64,000 bases of DNA from Acidobacteriota bacterium (GTDB taxonomy: Bacteria > Acidobacteriota > Terriglobia > Acidiferrales > UBA7541). The notes below the pieces were generated by a model. That model saw only the letters and a list, made by a program, of their open reading frames with translations, was not told the DNA's origin and made no database searches. The translations under genes and the position numbers were made by a program. Where the stretch lies: the NCBI GenBank assembly GCA_013287135.1, contig JABDEK010000017.1, forward strand, positions 1 to 64,000. The letters are read 5' to 3'. Of the stretch, positions 25,856 to 34,474 are shown one piece after another (positions within the stretch are counted from its first letter, which is position 1; each line of letters begins with the position of its first letter).

Positions 25856-27298
25856 CTATTCGATTCGGGCATGGTATCCCCCGGGTTTCTCTCTACTATT
25901 CGATTCGCAAGGTTGGGCTGCGGATTCCACTACTACCGATTTCAGCGGCAAATTTGCGGCTTTGCGCTCAAGCCGCGCTAATCGACGTTCGAACCGGCCT
26001 CGCAGCTGCTGATAAGCCCCCGTTCCAATAATCCCCGAACGCTTGGCCTGCTGAACTGCATTCAACGCCTCGCGCGAAATTTCAGCAGCCCGCTGTGTTT
26101 CTCCGATGTGGCGTTCGTAATAAATCGCCAATTCTTCGTACGCTTCAATTCCTTCGCGCGAATTTCCAAGCATGCCTTCCCAAAGATCGCGCGCGAGCGT
26201 CAGATCGCCTTCGCGCTTCGCAAGCCGCGCCAGTGACTTCTTCGCAGCCCTATTGCTCTCCAGAGGCAACTCCGACAATGCGATCGACTGCTCGTAGTGC
26301 TTGCGGGCCCGTTTGGTTTCGCCGCGCCGCTCGCATATCCGCGAAAGTCCGAATAGCTCAAACCCGTCTTTTTCCTCAATCCCATGTTCTGCCAGCAGCG
26401 ATACGATTCGGCTCGAAAGCGCGGCCAGGCCGCGTAGGTCCATTTGATTGTGCAAGAAAATTGGCACGAGCGGTTCCGGAGGCCCCCCGCGTAAAAAATC
26501 AAAATAAGTCTCCGGGATCGATTCCGACACCAAGTCAGGCCCGCGATTCCACCCCAACACGTGCCGTTCAAGTTCCCACAGGCGAACAGAACCGATCCGC
26601 AGCCGCCAAAGGTTTCGCGCCGGGTGCAGAAAATCCAGGTGCGCTTGTGGCGTGGGAGGCCGCAGCTTTCGGGTCATTCGATAGCGTGTCTCAAGCAATG
26701 GCCAATCGAACGATTTGCCATTGTAAGTCACCAGGACGCAGCGCTCAGCCATGCGCTCCGCCAGCGTCACCAACAGCGCGTGCTCGTCGCCATGGTCGCG
26801 CATGAAAAATTGTTCTACTTGCAGTCCGCCCGCATCCCACCACGCGATCCCCACCATGAATGGATAGGTTCCCGTCCCGCCCATGATCCCGGTAGTTTCG
26901 GTATCCAGGAAAAGCCATTGCCGCGGGTTGGCAACCACCTCCGGAGCGCCCGGCACCAACAAGCGCAGCGCCGACGCATCCACTCTCTCGTCAGCCATGC
27001 CGTGGCCCAAGGGCGAGCAATCCGTTTTCACGCCGTTCGCTACATCCGAAAACCATTTTCGCAACGCCAGATGCTCGCCATATTGGTTCCGTACCATCTT
27101 GGCGCCGAGAAGTTCCGCCAACCGCTCTGCGCCTTCGGGAATATTCGGAGAATATCCGAGCCGTTGCTCGACGAAGCTTTCTGGGAACCGACCGGACTTT
27201 GCCATCTGACCGGAACTCACGGGATTTTGCGCACCCGCGTTGGAGGTTTTCTGCAGCGCCTTCACTCGTGCGAACCGATCCAGCAATGTCTTACTCAT
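25856..27298 (-). CDS. mrfB: MrfB/YprB-type RNase H-like exonuclease
   Basis: 480 residues. The DEDD exonuclease core is visible: WLFLDTETTGIMGG, GDEHALLVTLAERM, CVLVTYNGKSFDWPLLETRY, and HLDFLHPARNLWR, with a later DLRGLAAL helix. The C-terminal part has helical repeats (KRARKHYEQSIALSELP) resembling TPRs. In Bacillus subtilis MrfB (YprB) works with the helicase MrfA in repair of mitomycin-type DNA damage. Its ATG overlaps the mrfA stop by four bases (ATGA), the same operon order as in Bacillus. Confidence 0.82.
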   Translation of the reverse strand: MSKTLLDRFARVKALQKTSNAGAQNPVSSGQMAKSGRFPESFVEQRLGYSPNIPEGAERLAELLGAKMVRNQYGEHLALRKWFSDVANGVKTDCSPLGHGMADERVDASALRLLVPGAPEVVANPRQWLFLDTETTGIMGGTGTYPFMVGIAWWDAGGLQVEQFFMRDHGDEHALLVTLAERMAERCVLVTYNGKSFDWPLLETRYRMTRKLRPPTPQAHLDFLHPARNLWRLRIGSVRLWELERHVLGWNRGPDLVSESIPETYFDFLRGGPPEPLVPIFLHNQMDLRGLAALSSRIVSLLAEHGIEEKDGFELFGLSRICERRGETKRARKHYEQSIALSELPLESNRAAKKSLARLAKREGDLTLARDLWEGMLGNSREGIEAYEELAIYYERHIGETQRAAEISREALNAVQQAKRSGIIGTGAYQQLRGRFERRLARLERKAANLPLKSVVVESAAQPCESNSREKPGGYHARIE

Positions 27299-29724
27299 GC
27301 GCAGAGATGCTCCAAAAGTCTTAGCGCAACTTCCTTAGTCCTCTCGCTCTTCTCTCCGGCGGGTCCCACGCACGACGGGCATCCCTGCTCGCACGGGCAC
27401 GCCAAGATCAATTCGCGCGTTCGCCCCAACAATAAATCGTGAACATGAAACAGCGGCTCGCTGAATCCAATTCCGCCAGGATAGGCGTCGTACAGATGCA
27501 AATTAGGCTCAAAGAATTCTTTCATCTGCGATGGGTCGGTCATTGCCGTTGTGAAATCGTGCCAATCCTCTTCGATTCCAGGACTCGCCGGCCGCTCGCC
27601 TACGGCAGTTCCAATGTCACGCTTGTCGCACATCAGCAAAAGCGCGGCCATGGACTCTAGCGCGTACAGCAAGCCGAAAATCCCGCTCTGCCGGTCAGAC
27701 AACGCAAAAGGCAATGAAGCAAGCAGCTTGCGCTCCAGCGTGATCCAGAACGACGTCGTGTGCATCTCGTTTTCCGGTAACTCAAGTTTCCCAGCGCCCA
27801 CATTTTCGTTGGTAAAAAATTTGATCTTCTTAAATCCCACAACTTGCGAACGCACCAGCACGTCGCCATGCGCGCGAGCCGCAGGTCCCGCGATGCGTTG
27901 CTCCTCCGCAATTTCCAGCACCCGAACTTGCGTGTAGCGAATAGCGTCCGTGAAATAATCCACGTTCACGCGCTTCACATAGGCCTTGCGCTGGTCAAAA
28001 TCCAGCCGCTCCACGTGATACTGCTGCCCCTGATGGATGTATATGGCCTTCGGATACACGGTGGTCAACGCGGAAGAAAAATCCACTTCTCCAATCACTT
28101 CAGGTTCACCTTCGTTTTCGCCCGTTACGTCGATGATCACAAAATTGTCCGAAGTGACCGATCTCAAGCTCACCGTGTCTGCGGGATAAGCCTGCTGAAT
28201 CCAATGCCAGTTTCCGCCGCTGCGATGGAGATATCCTGCTTCCGCCAGCCGTTCGCAAATTGGCTGCCAAGGGACACGACCAACGCTTTCGTCTGGTGCA
28301 AGAGGTAGTTCGAAAGCCGCGCACTTCAAGTGATTGATCAAAATTTCCAAATTGTCCGGCTGCACGTAGGCGTGCTCGGGCGAGCGGCCGAAAAAATAGT
28401 CCGGATGCTGCACGATAAATTGGTCGAGCGGCGCGGAGGAGGCCACGACCACCGCGCAAGATGCTCCGCTCCGTCTCCCCGCGCGCCCAGCGCGTTGCCA
28501 CGTGGCAGCAATCGAACCCGCGTATCCCGCCATCACCGCGGCATCCAGCGAACCGATGTCGATTCCCAACTCGAGAGCGTTGGTGGCGACTACTCCCCGC
28601 ACCTGGCCCTCGCGCAAGCCGCGCTCGATTTCGCGCCGCTCGCCTGGCAAATATCCTCCGCGATATCCGCGCACCGGTTCCGGTTGCCCGGGTCGCGGGC
28701 GGTTGGCCTGTTGCAGATACGTAAGCAAAACCTCGGTGTGCAGCCGGCTGTTTGCAAAAACGATCGTTTGCAAATTCCGCGCGAGAAGTTCCTTCGCCAC
28801 ACGCGTAGTCTCATTCAGGTAGCTGCGCCGAATTCCCAGGTTGCGGTTCACCATCGGTGGATTGTAAAAAACAAAAAGCTTCTCCGCCGCCGGCGCTCCG
28901 TTTTCTTCCACCACTTCCACTGGGCGTTCAATCAGTTGCGTCGCGAGTTCTCCTGGATTGGCAATGGTCGCCGAGCAAGAGATAAACTGAGGCTTCGAAC
29001 CATAAAACTCCGCGATACGCGCCAGCCGCCTGAGCACATTCGCTAGATGGCTTCCAAACACCCCGCGATAGGTATGCAGCTCATCCAGCACCACATACTT
29101 CAAATTTTCAAATACGCGCGTCCACTTCGTGTGGTGCGGCAGAATTCCCGCGTGCAGCATGTCCGGATTGGTCAGAATAACGTGGCCGCGCTCGCGTATC
29201 GCTTTGCGCGCGTCGCTTGGGGTATCGCCGTCGTAGGTAAAGACCCCAAAACAGTCGTCAAGCAGGGTTGAGAGATCGTGCAGTTCGGCAAGTTGGTCCT
29301 GAGCTAAAGCCTTGGTGGGGAAGAGGTAAAGGGCGCGTGCGTCCGCATTTTCGAGAATTGCGTTTAGCACCGGCAAGTTATAGCAGAGCGTTTTTCCCGA
29401 AGCGGTCGGCGTAACCACCACAAAATCCTTGCCGGACCTCGCTAACTCCGCTGCCGCGCCTTGGTGTGAATAAAGCTCCTTGATGCCTTTGGCGCTGTAC
29501 GCATCAGCCAATTCCGGCCGCACCCACCCCGGCATGGGAACAAACTGCCCTGGGCGCGCTGGAATATGCCGCACGGCGGTTAACACTTCATGCGCCCTAT
29601 AGCGGCCCGCCAGCGAGCTGAGGACCTCATGGACGGTATGTATAGTCGCTTGCGGGGGCCTGGCCGGTCGCGCAAATCCCCTTGGTTCGAGTGCCAAATC
29701 TTTCACGCCCGGTTCGGTTCTCAT
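27295..29724 (-). CDS. mrfA: MrfA/YprA-type DEAD/DEAH helicase with C-terminal cysteine cluster
   Basis: 809 residues. Superfamily 2 motifs: LYSHQGAAAEL (Q-like), VVTPTASGKTLCYNLPVL (I), YLFPTKALAQDQLAEL (Ia), VVLDELHTYRGVFGSH (II, DELH), ISCSATIANP (III), ATNALELGIDIGSLD (V), TWQRAGRAGRRSG (VI). The C-terminal domain ends with the four-cysteine CPCEQGCPSCVG typical of MrfA. In Bacillus it is a 3'-5' helicase that loads onto damaged DNA. First gene of the mrfA-mrfB unit. Confidence 0.9.
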   Translation of the reverse strand: MRTEPGVKDLALEPRGFARPARPPQATIHTVHEVLSSLAGRYRAHEVLTAVRHIPARPGQFVPMPGWVRPELADAYSAKGIKELYSHQGAAAELARSGKDFVVVTPTASGKTLCYNLPVLNAILENADARALYLFPTKALAQDQLAELHDLSTLLDDCFGVFTYDGDTPSDARKAIRERGHVILTNPDMLHAGILPHHTKWTRVFENLKYVVLDELHTYRGVFGSHLANVLRRLARIAEFYGSKPQFISCSATIANPGELATQLIERPVEVVEENGAPAAEKLFVFYNPPMVNRNLGIRRSYLNETTRVAKELLARNLQTIVFANSRLHTEVLLTYLQQANRPRPGQPEPVRGYRGGYLPGERREIERGLREGQVRGVVATNALELGIDIGSLDAAVMAGYAGSIAATWQRAGRAGRRSGASCAVVVASSAPLDQFIVQHPDYFFGRSPEHAYVQPDNLEILINHLKCAAFELPLAPDESVGRVPWQPICERLAEAGYLHRSGGNWHWIQQAYPADTVSLRSVTSDNFVIIDVTGENEGEPEVIGEVDFSSALTTVYPKAIYIHQGQQYHVERLDFDQRKAYVKRVNVDYFTDAIRYTQVRVLEIAEEQRIAGPAARAHGDVLVRSQVVGFKKIKFFTNENVGAGKLELPENEMHTTSFWITLERKLLASLPFALSDRQSGIFGLLYALESMAALLLMCDKRDIGTAVGERPASPGIEEDWHDFTTAMTDPSQMKEFFEPNLHLYDAYPGGIGFSEPLFHVHDLLLGRTRELILACPCEQGCPSCVGPAGEKSERTKEVALRLLEHLCA

Positions 29725-29822
29725 TACTTAGTCCCCCATGCGGCCATCCGGCCAGAGCTTCGCCCTAGTTTTAATTTTCGCCTTTTATTCGCTTAAGCTA
29801 GCACAGGAGAAGGCTCAGTACA

Positions 29823-29843
29823 ATGATTGTCAGCACGAATTGA
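29823..29843 (+). other. Six-codon leader ORF overlapping the start of the next gene
   Basis: ATG ATT GTC AGC ACG AAT TGA, with AGGAGAAGG about nine bases upstream. It overlaps the TTG start of the 195-residue gene by 17 bases in another frame, so it could control it by reinitiation, or may mark a sequencing or frameshift difference. Confidence 0.3.
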
Positions 29844-30414
29844 TCCGGAAGAAGCGAAAGAGCCAAAAATTCGCCTCCGTCCAGTGCCCAGGCCGGTAAA
29901 TATAAAGATTGGTGGCACCTTGACATCCGAGGCCGCCTACCGCTATAGAACATATATGCCTAGTTCATATCTGATTTTTGATTTCGGAGGAGACGAGCAG
30001 AACGCTCAACAGGCTCGCCATAAGCTGGAAAGCTGGAAACAGGGTTTTCGGCTCGGAGACAAACTAGCTATTAAATTCGAGCGCTATCAAACCGAACCGG
30101 ACGAGGATGAGAAAGCCGAAGAAATAGAGGGAGCTTCCAAAGAGCCCGCTGGTGAAGGGAGGCGTGGCGGGAAGAAAAAGTCACCCACGAAAGGCCGCAA
30201 ATCGAAAGAATCCGGAGACGATCAAAGCGATGCTAGCGGCAATGTTCGCCTAATCGTCCGACTCAATTTTTCCGACCATGAAAAGCTGTCTTTGCAACGT
30301 TGGCTCGATCGAATTCCCACCGAAGAGCCATTCAAGGCTGTGGATGCCAAAATCGTTCGCCACAACGATCCGGACTTCGCGACGACCAACCAACTGTTTG
30401 AGGAACTGGCATAA
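29827..30414 (+). CDS. Unknown protein with a charged Lys/Glu-rich linker
   Basis: 195 residues, no signal peptide. Two compact halves, YMPSSYLIFDFGGDEQN with a helix after it, and VRLIVRLNFSDHEKLSLQRWLD, flank a low-complexity charged linker. The LIVRLNFSDHEKL segment looks like a PilZ-type or ribosomal-like strand-loop but I cannot assign it. The track's TTG start at 29827 lies inside a six-codon ATG ORF (29823-29843, MIVSTN) that has a better-placed ribosome binding site, AGGAGAAGG. Confidence 0.5.
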   Translation: MSARIDPEEAKEPKIRLRPVPRPVNIKIGGTLTSEAAYRYRTYMPSSYLIFDFGGDEQNAQQARHKLESWKQGFRLGDKLAIKFERYQTEPDEDEKAEEIEGASKEPAGEGRRGGKKKSPTKGRKSKESGDDQSDASGNVRLIVRLNFSDHEKLSLQRWLDRIPTEEPFKAVDAKIVRHNDPDFATTNQLFEELA

Positions 30415-30629
30415 GTGTTTAGTTGAAGAACCGCTTTACTAGCGCCAGCCTGTTCAAAAGCTTTGGAAAACCTGCATATCCTGTACAATCAGGTCTTTTA
30501 GGGTAGAAAATGCTTGGAAACTATTAGATTCATCTAGCGGACGCGGAAATATCCGCCTGGCGATGGTTCAAAAAAATAAGCCATTCTTTTACATGGAGTT
30601 AGGCTGCGAAACAGTTGCGCATTGAGGCC

Positions 30630-30658
30630 TTGAAAATTCGTGGATTTACTGGTACTAT
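30630..30658 (+). promoter_or_regulatory. Sigma-70-like promoter before the 89-residue gene
   Basis: TTGAAA at 30630-30635, a 17-base spacer and TACTAT at 30653-30658, 51 bases before the ATG at 30709. The remaining 215 bases back to the previous stop contain no gene I can support. Confidence 0.55.
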
Positions 30659-30708
30659 GTCCTGGTAAATCAAGCAACCTGCGGTTATTTCCCGCATCAA
30701 ACCAAATT

Positions 30709-30978
30709 ATGAGCGAAAAAGTGAAAGGCAGGGGACGACTAGTTCCCGCACAAGCAACTGGTGTTGAGTATAAAGTGGAATTCGGTATTGATATAGTCCC
30801 CGAAACGTCGCAATACGGTCGTGGACTTAAGCCAACGCGCTGGGCGAAATGTTCTGTACGGTCGGCCCATGCGCAGAGGTTTCCAGACGGCACATACTTC
30901 TTGCATGCCGACGACGGTCGGGTACACCAACTGAAGGCCATCGGCGGTAAGTGGCATTGCCTCGCATTGGCTGCCTAA
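30709..30978 (+). CDS. Small unknown protein
   Basis: 89 residues from the ATG at 30709; the track's start at 30640 lies in the promoter region and reads implausibly. The sequence is basic, with FGIDIVPETSQYGRGLKPT and the C-terminal DGRVHQLKAIGGKWHCLALA, which looks like a small beta-barrel. No ribosome binding site is clear, but a good promoter precedes it. Not recognised. Confidence 0.45.
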   Translation: MSEKVKGRGRLVPAQATGVEYKVEFGIDIVPETSQYGRGLKPTRWAKCSVRSAHAQRFPDGTYFLHADDGRVHQLKAIGGKWHCLALAA

Positions 30979-31109
30979 ACTTCCTTCGCGCGGCAGACGT
31001 CAAAGACGATTTGTACGTCCGCCGCGCCATTATTCTCGAGCCCAGAATCATCGACGCCGACAAGTGTTGCGTAGAAGTTTGCTTGTCCGATTCGCAATCC
31101 GGAAACAAC

Positions 31110-32441
31110 TCACTTCGCGGCCGTAGGAGGTTGCTCGTCCACGACTTGTGAGACAGGCGAAAGGGGCATATTAACCTCGATCGTTGTTCCAGTATCGGCC
31201 GACTGAATCGCAAACATTCCGCCCTGTTCTCTCACACGTTCTTGCATGCCCGCTAGGCCGACCCCCACATGCGTTCCGTCTTTCAGAAAACGTTCTAGTG
31301 TCTGCGGCGCAATTCCGGTGCCGTAATCTCGCACTCGAAGAACCGCGTTGTGATTCACAATCCGAAGCGATACTTCCGCGCGGGAAGCCTTGGAATGGCG
31401 ATGAATATTGGTGAGAGATTCTTGCAAGACGCGAAACAGAGCTAACTCCGCAGCATGCGGCATCCGCTCAGGCTGGTCCGGGATATCAACTGACACTTCA
31501 ATTCCGCTGCGTTTTGACAATCCTTCGACATACCATCGAGCCGCAGAAGCGATACCGATGTCGTCGAGAAGCGGCGGGTGCAGCAGATAAGAAATCGTGC
31601 GAGCTTCTGCCAGAGACGCGTCGATCGATTTCAAACATTCATTCACCACACTGTCATCCGGATTCGAAGTCGCCAGATTGGAGAGGGACAATTTCGCCGC
31701 CACTAGGTTTTGTCCCAACCCATCGTGAAGTTCCCGCGACAGACGTCTGCGCTCTTCGTCTTGAAGGCGAAGAACACGAGCGCTGAGTCTGTGTGCGCTA
31801 GCTTCCGCCTGTTCTCGCGCGGACAGTTCTTGCAATAGCAACTGATATTGAATCCAGAAAAAACTCACTGCGACCGCAAACGCCGAACTCAAGATGATCA
31901 GGAAAACCACGAAGAGTGTGTTGGAACGCCGCAAACGCTGATGCAAGAGCGCATCCTCTTCATGCTCCATCTGCTGCATCACTTTGTCGATTTCAGTAGC
32001 AACCGCCACGTTGTCGCGGCTTAAGATAGCCTGCTTGACGTCGTCGCCTTGCCCGGATTTGCGTAAATTGATGCCCTCCCTGAGAACCTGCAATCGGCGA
32101 TTCGCAAGCTTCTCAAGTTGATCGCATAAGTCCTGTTGCCTCGGATTGTCTCTGGTCAAGTAGCGAATGTTTTGCACGTCTTTTCTGGTCTGCTCATCCT
32201 TCGAAGTGAACAGTTGCACAAATGATTCATCGCCAGAATTCACATAGTTCAGCCGAGCGCGGGCCGCTTCGGAGAGCACGAATTCCACGTCGCTTATGTC
32301 CAGCTCTACCTGATAGGAATGCGTTACCCATTTTGCGCTGCTGGAAAGACGCGCCATGGTGATGGCGGCCCCTAAGATACCCATTAAGACCAGTGAGAGA
32401 GCCAATGCTAGGGCTAGTTTCGCGCGCTTACGGGGCAGCAT
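31110..32441 (-). CDS. Sensor histidine kinase, CHASE3 sensor and HisKA_3 type
   Basis: About 443 residues from MLPRKRAK. A first membrane helix (10-30), an extracytoplasmic helical domain of about 150 residues with RARLNYVNSGDESF and IRYLTRDNPRQQ typical of CHASE3, a second membrane helix (FVVFLIILSSAFAVAVSFFW), then the NarL/DesK-type kinase: EERRRLSRELHDGLGQN (phospho-acceptor His), LTNIHRHSKAS (N box), VRDYGTGI and GVGLAGMQERVREQGG. No partner regulator lies next to it. The start in the track (32480) adds 13 residues ahead of the basic N-terminus. Confidence 0.85.
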   Translation of the reverse strand: MLPRKRAKLALALALSLVLMGILGAAITMARLSSSAKWVTHSYQVELDISDVEFVLSEAARARLNYVNSGDESFVQLFTSKDEQTRKDVQNIRYLTRDNPRQQDLCDQLEKLANRRLQVLREGINLRKSGQGDDVKQAILSRDNVAVATEIDKVMQQMEHEEDALLHQRLRRSNTLFVVFLIILSSAFAVAVSFFWIQYQLLLQELSAREQAEASAHRLSARVLRLQDEERRRLSRELHDGLGQNLVAAKLSLSNLATSNPDDSVVNECLKSIDASLAEARTISYLLHPPLLDDIGIASAARWYVEGLSKRSGIEVSVDIPDQPERMPHAAELALFRVLQESLTNIHRHSKASRAEVSLRIVNHNAVLRVRDYGTGIAPQTLERFLKDGTHVGVGLAGMQERVREQGGMFAIQSADTGTTIEVNMPLSPVSQVVDEQPPTAAK

Positions 32442-32674
32442 GTCAGAAATGCACTTGAGGAACTCGAATTCCGCACACACGATTCATGTCAAAACTATAG
32501 CATAGCAACTAGCACCTCTAGGGTAGCGCCGGAGAGGTCTTGTATCATCAAGCCGACGCAGAAGAACTTATAGTTCGGGACCTGACATCTTGCTCGGCGC
32601 TTTGAGCATCGAAAAGTGCGTTATGACAGAATGCCACAGGATAATCGGCTTATATTACGTCGCGAGGTTTTAAG

Positions 32675-33484
32675 ATGAATTGTAGAGTGGCTAGAAAGGT
32701 GATCTTGTTCGGCTTTTTTTCGGCCGTCGTGCTGGCGGCCCCGGGGATATTACCAGCGCAGGAGACGCAAGGACCGCTTCCCGCGACGCCTCCGCAAGCC
32801 CCGCCACTCGAACCCGGCCCGCTCGCGCATTCAACCGATGGAGTTAACACCAAGCCAATGCCTCCTCGAACTGCCATCGTGGGGGCCTGGAAGCTTAATA
32901 CTGACCAGAGCGACGATGGGCGACGAAAGTTGGAACAGGCGCAGGCCAAGAGCCAAAACAGCGCCGGAAAGAGCGGAAATCCACGTACAGGCGGTGGTAA
33001 CCCCTATCCAGGTGGAGGTGGCGGCGGTAATCCTTATCCCGGCGGCGGAGGGAATACCTATCCTGGCGGTGGTGGGCGCCAAGGTGGAATGAATTCAATA
33101 AGCGATGCCGACCGCTCCGAGCTTAGGGAGCTGACCGATCCTCCGGAGGCTCTCAGCATCGTCCAGAAAGATCCTAAGGGAGCGGAAGTCGATGTGACTG
33201 ATGACTTGGCGCGCAAAAGAGTCTTCTTGACCGATGGCAGGAAAGTGGCGAAGTCCAGTGATGATACCTATCAGGAGATAGAGGCCAAGTGGGACGGTAG
33301 AAGTTTGGTGAGCGACGAGAAAACTTCGCGAGGCAAATTTTCGCGAACTTTTGAATTGGCGCCCAATGGGCAACAGCTATACGAAACAATCCGCATTGAC
33401 GCTAGCGCGTACGGGGCAGCTCGCTCGGCCCCCCAGGTCTATATCCAATACGTTTACGACGCGGACCAAGGCGAAGCTAGATAA
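32675..33484 (+). CDS. Secreted protein with Gly-Asn-Pro-Tyr repeats
   Basis: 269 residues with a clear signal peptide (VILFGFFSAVVLAAPGILPAQ). A Pro-rich stretch leads to VGAWKLNTDQSDD, then a repeat block of four PYPGGGG-like units (about residues 108-135), and a C-terminal domain with DDLARKRVFLTDGRKV, SRGKFSRTFELAPNG and a final beta strand YIQYVYD. Similar proteins occur in Acidobacteriota; function unknown. GAGG lies seven bases upstream of the ATG. Confidence 0.65.
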   Translation: MNCRVARKVILFGFFSAVVLAAPGILPAQETQGPLPATPPQAPPLEPGPLAHSTDGVNTKPMPPRTAIVGAWKLNTDQSDDGRRKLEQAQAKSQNSAGKSGNPRTGGGNPYPGGGGGGNPYPGGGGNTYPGGGGRQGGMNSISDADRSELRELTDPPEALSIVQKDPKGAEVDVTDDLARKRVFLTDGRKVAKSSDDTYQEIEAKWDGRSLVSDEKTSRGKFSRTFELAPNGQQLYETIRIDASAYGAARSAPQVYIQYVYDADQGEAR

Positions 33485-33558
33485 CTCTAGCCATTGGCCG
33501 AGAATTTCGGCAATAGAGACACAAGTCTCCCTACTCCTTCTAGCGAGCTCAGAGTCTG

Positions 33559-33735
33559 TTACATTTGGTGAGCGACTACGCTTTTTGCCCGAGGGTCGAA
33601 AAGTACATAATGCGCCTCGGAACTAGCGGCTAGGTGGGCGAGACGTCCGCGGGCCTCTTGAAGTTCTTCGATGTTTTCAACCCAAACAAATCTATTATCC
33701 GAGAGTCTTTTGAAAATCTGGTAAGGTGCCTGCAT
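33559..33735 (-). CDS. Short unknown gene missed by the ORF track
   Basis: 58 codons on the minus strand from ATG 33735 to TAA 33559, below the track's size limit. The product reads like real protein: YQIFKRLSDNRFVWVENIEE, a helix LQEARGRLAHLAASSEAH, and a final strand YVLFDPRAKSVVA. I recall similar short proteins in acidobacterial genomes with the same F-D-P-R-ending strand. The ribosome binding site (GGGG) is weak and distant. The rest of the 400-base gap between 33485 and 33885 holds nothing I can support. Confidence 0.5.
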   Translation of the reverse strand: MQAPYQIFKRLSDNRFVWVENIEELQEARGRLAHLAASSEAHYVLFDPRAKSVVAHQM

Positions 33736-33885
33736 GGCGGTTTTGTCCCCGTAATTTTTCGCTAAATAAAATCAACCAACGTTTCCAGTCTGCCCGTTGG
33801 ACGAATAATTCTCCATACAATATTTCCTGTAGGTATCGACAGAATTTGTATGGATAAGTAGATCCACTTGATCTTCGGCTCGAGA

Positions 33886-34251
33886 TTAGGAATCTCTGAG
33901 CGGTCTCGTAGATTCCGCGGAAGCGCAAGCGTTCACCTGATCCTGATTGCGTTCGCGCATGTAGAGAAACATCGGAAAAGCAAGAGAAACACCCACCAAC
34001 AGCAGGGCAAGAATCGGCAGCCAGCGGCCGCCAATACGCAGCCGGGAACCCTCCTTCCGCATGAAGACCACCAAAGCTACGGCTGACACAAAAACGTCCA
34101 TGCCAAAAAAGGCGCTGACGCGATTTGCGAAAAGCTGATCAAAGAACAGCGACATGTTCAGGCCGTTCTGCGCCACCCAGGGCACGAATTGCCAGTAGGT
34201 CAGCGCTAGGCCGAGAAAACACAGAATGAGATAGACAGTTTTCAGTTTCAT
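33886..34251 (-). CDS. DUF2834 membrane protein
   Basis: About 121 residues with three membrane segments: VYLILCFLGLALTYWQFVPW, then the family's conserved loop LFFDQLFANRVSAFFGMDVF, VSAVALVVFMRKEGSRL, and LPILALLLVGVSLAFPMFLYM. The first-loop F-D-x-L-F-x-N pattern is diagnostic for DUF2834, a family of unknown role. The ATG at 34251 has GAGGTGG five bases upstream; the track uses a GTG three codons earlier. Confidence 0.78.
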   Translation of the reverse strand: MKLKTVYLILCFLGLALTYWQFVPWVAQNGLNMSLFFDQLFANRVSAFFGMDVFVSAVALVVFMRKEGSRLRIGGRWLPILALLLVGVSLAFPMFLYMRERNQDQVNACASAESTRPLRDS

Positions 34252-34474
34252 GGTCGCCACCTCATGTGCCGATCAGCTTGTCCAAACAGAAGTCGGCTCC
34301 AAACCTTACAAGACCTTCTGCATATACGAACGGCAAAGGTAAAAAGACTCGTCGGTTTTTTTCATATAACTCTTCGAGACTCGGTCCCGGTGCCAACGCA
34401 AGAGAAAGGCGTCCCTCATGAGGCGGGGTGTGACAATGGTTGTTATCGCTAGGGGTTAGCCGGGCCAATTCGGC

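Noticed and set aside
33695-33928. 77-residue minus-strand ORF
   Set aside because: It overlaps both the DUF2834 gene and the short 58-codon gene in another frame; the 58-codon reading is more protein-like.
34262-34468. 68-residue minus-strand ORF directly upstream of the DUF2834 gene
   Set aside because: TTG start, no recognisable motif and no ribosome binding site; possibly leader sequence. I could not rule it out fully.
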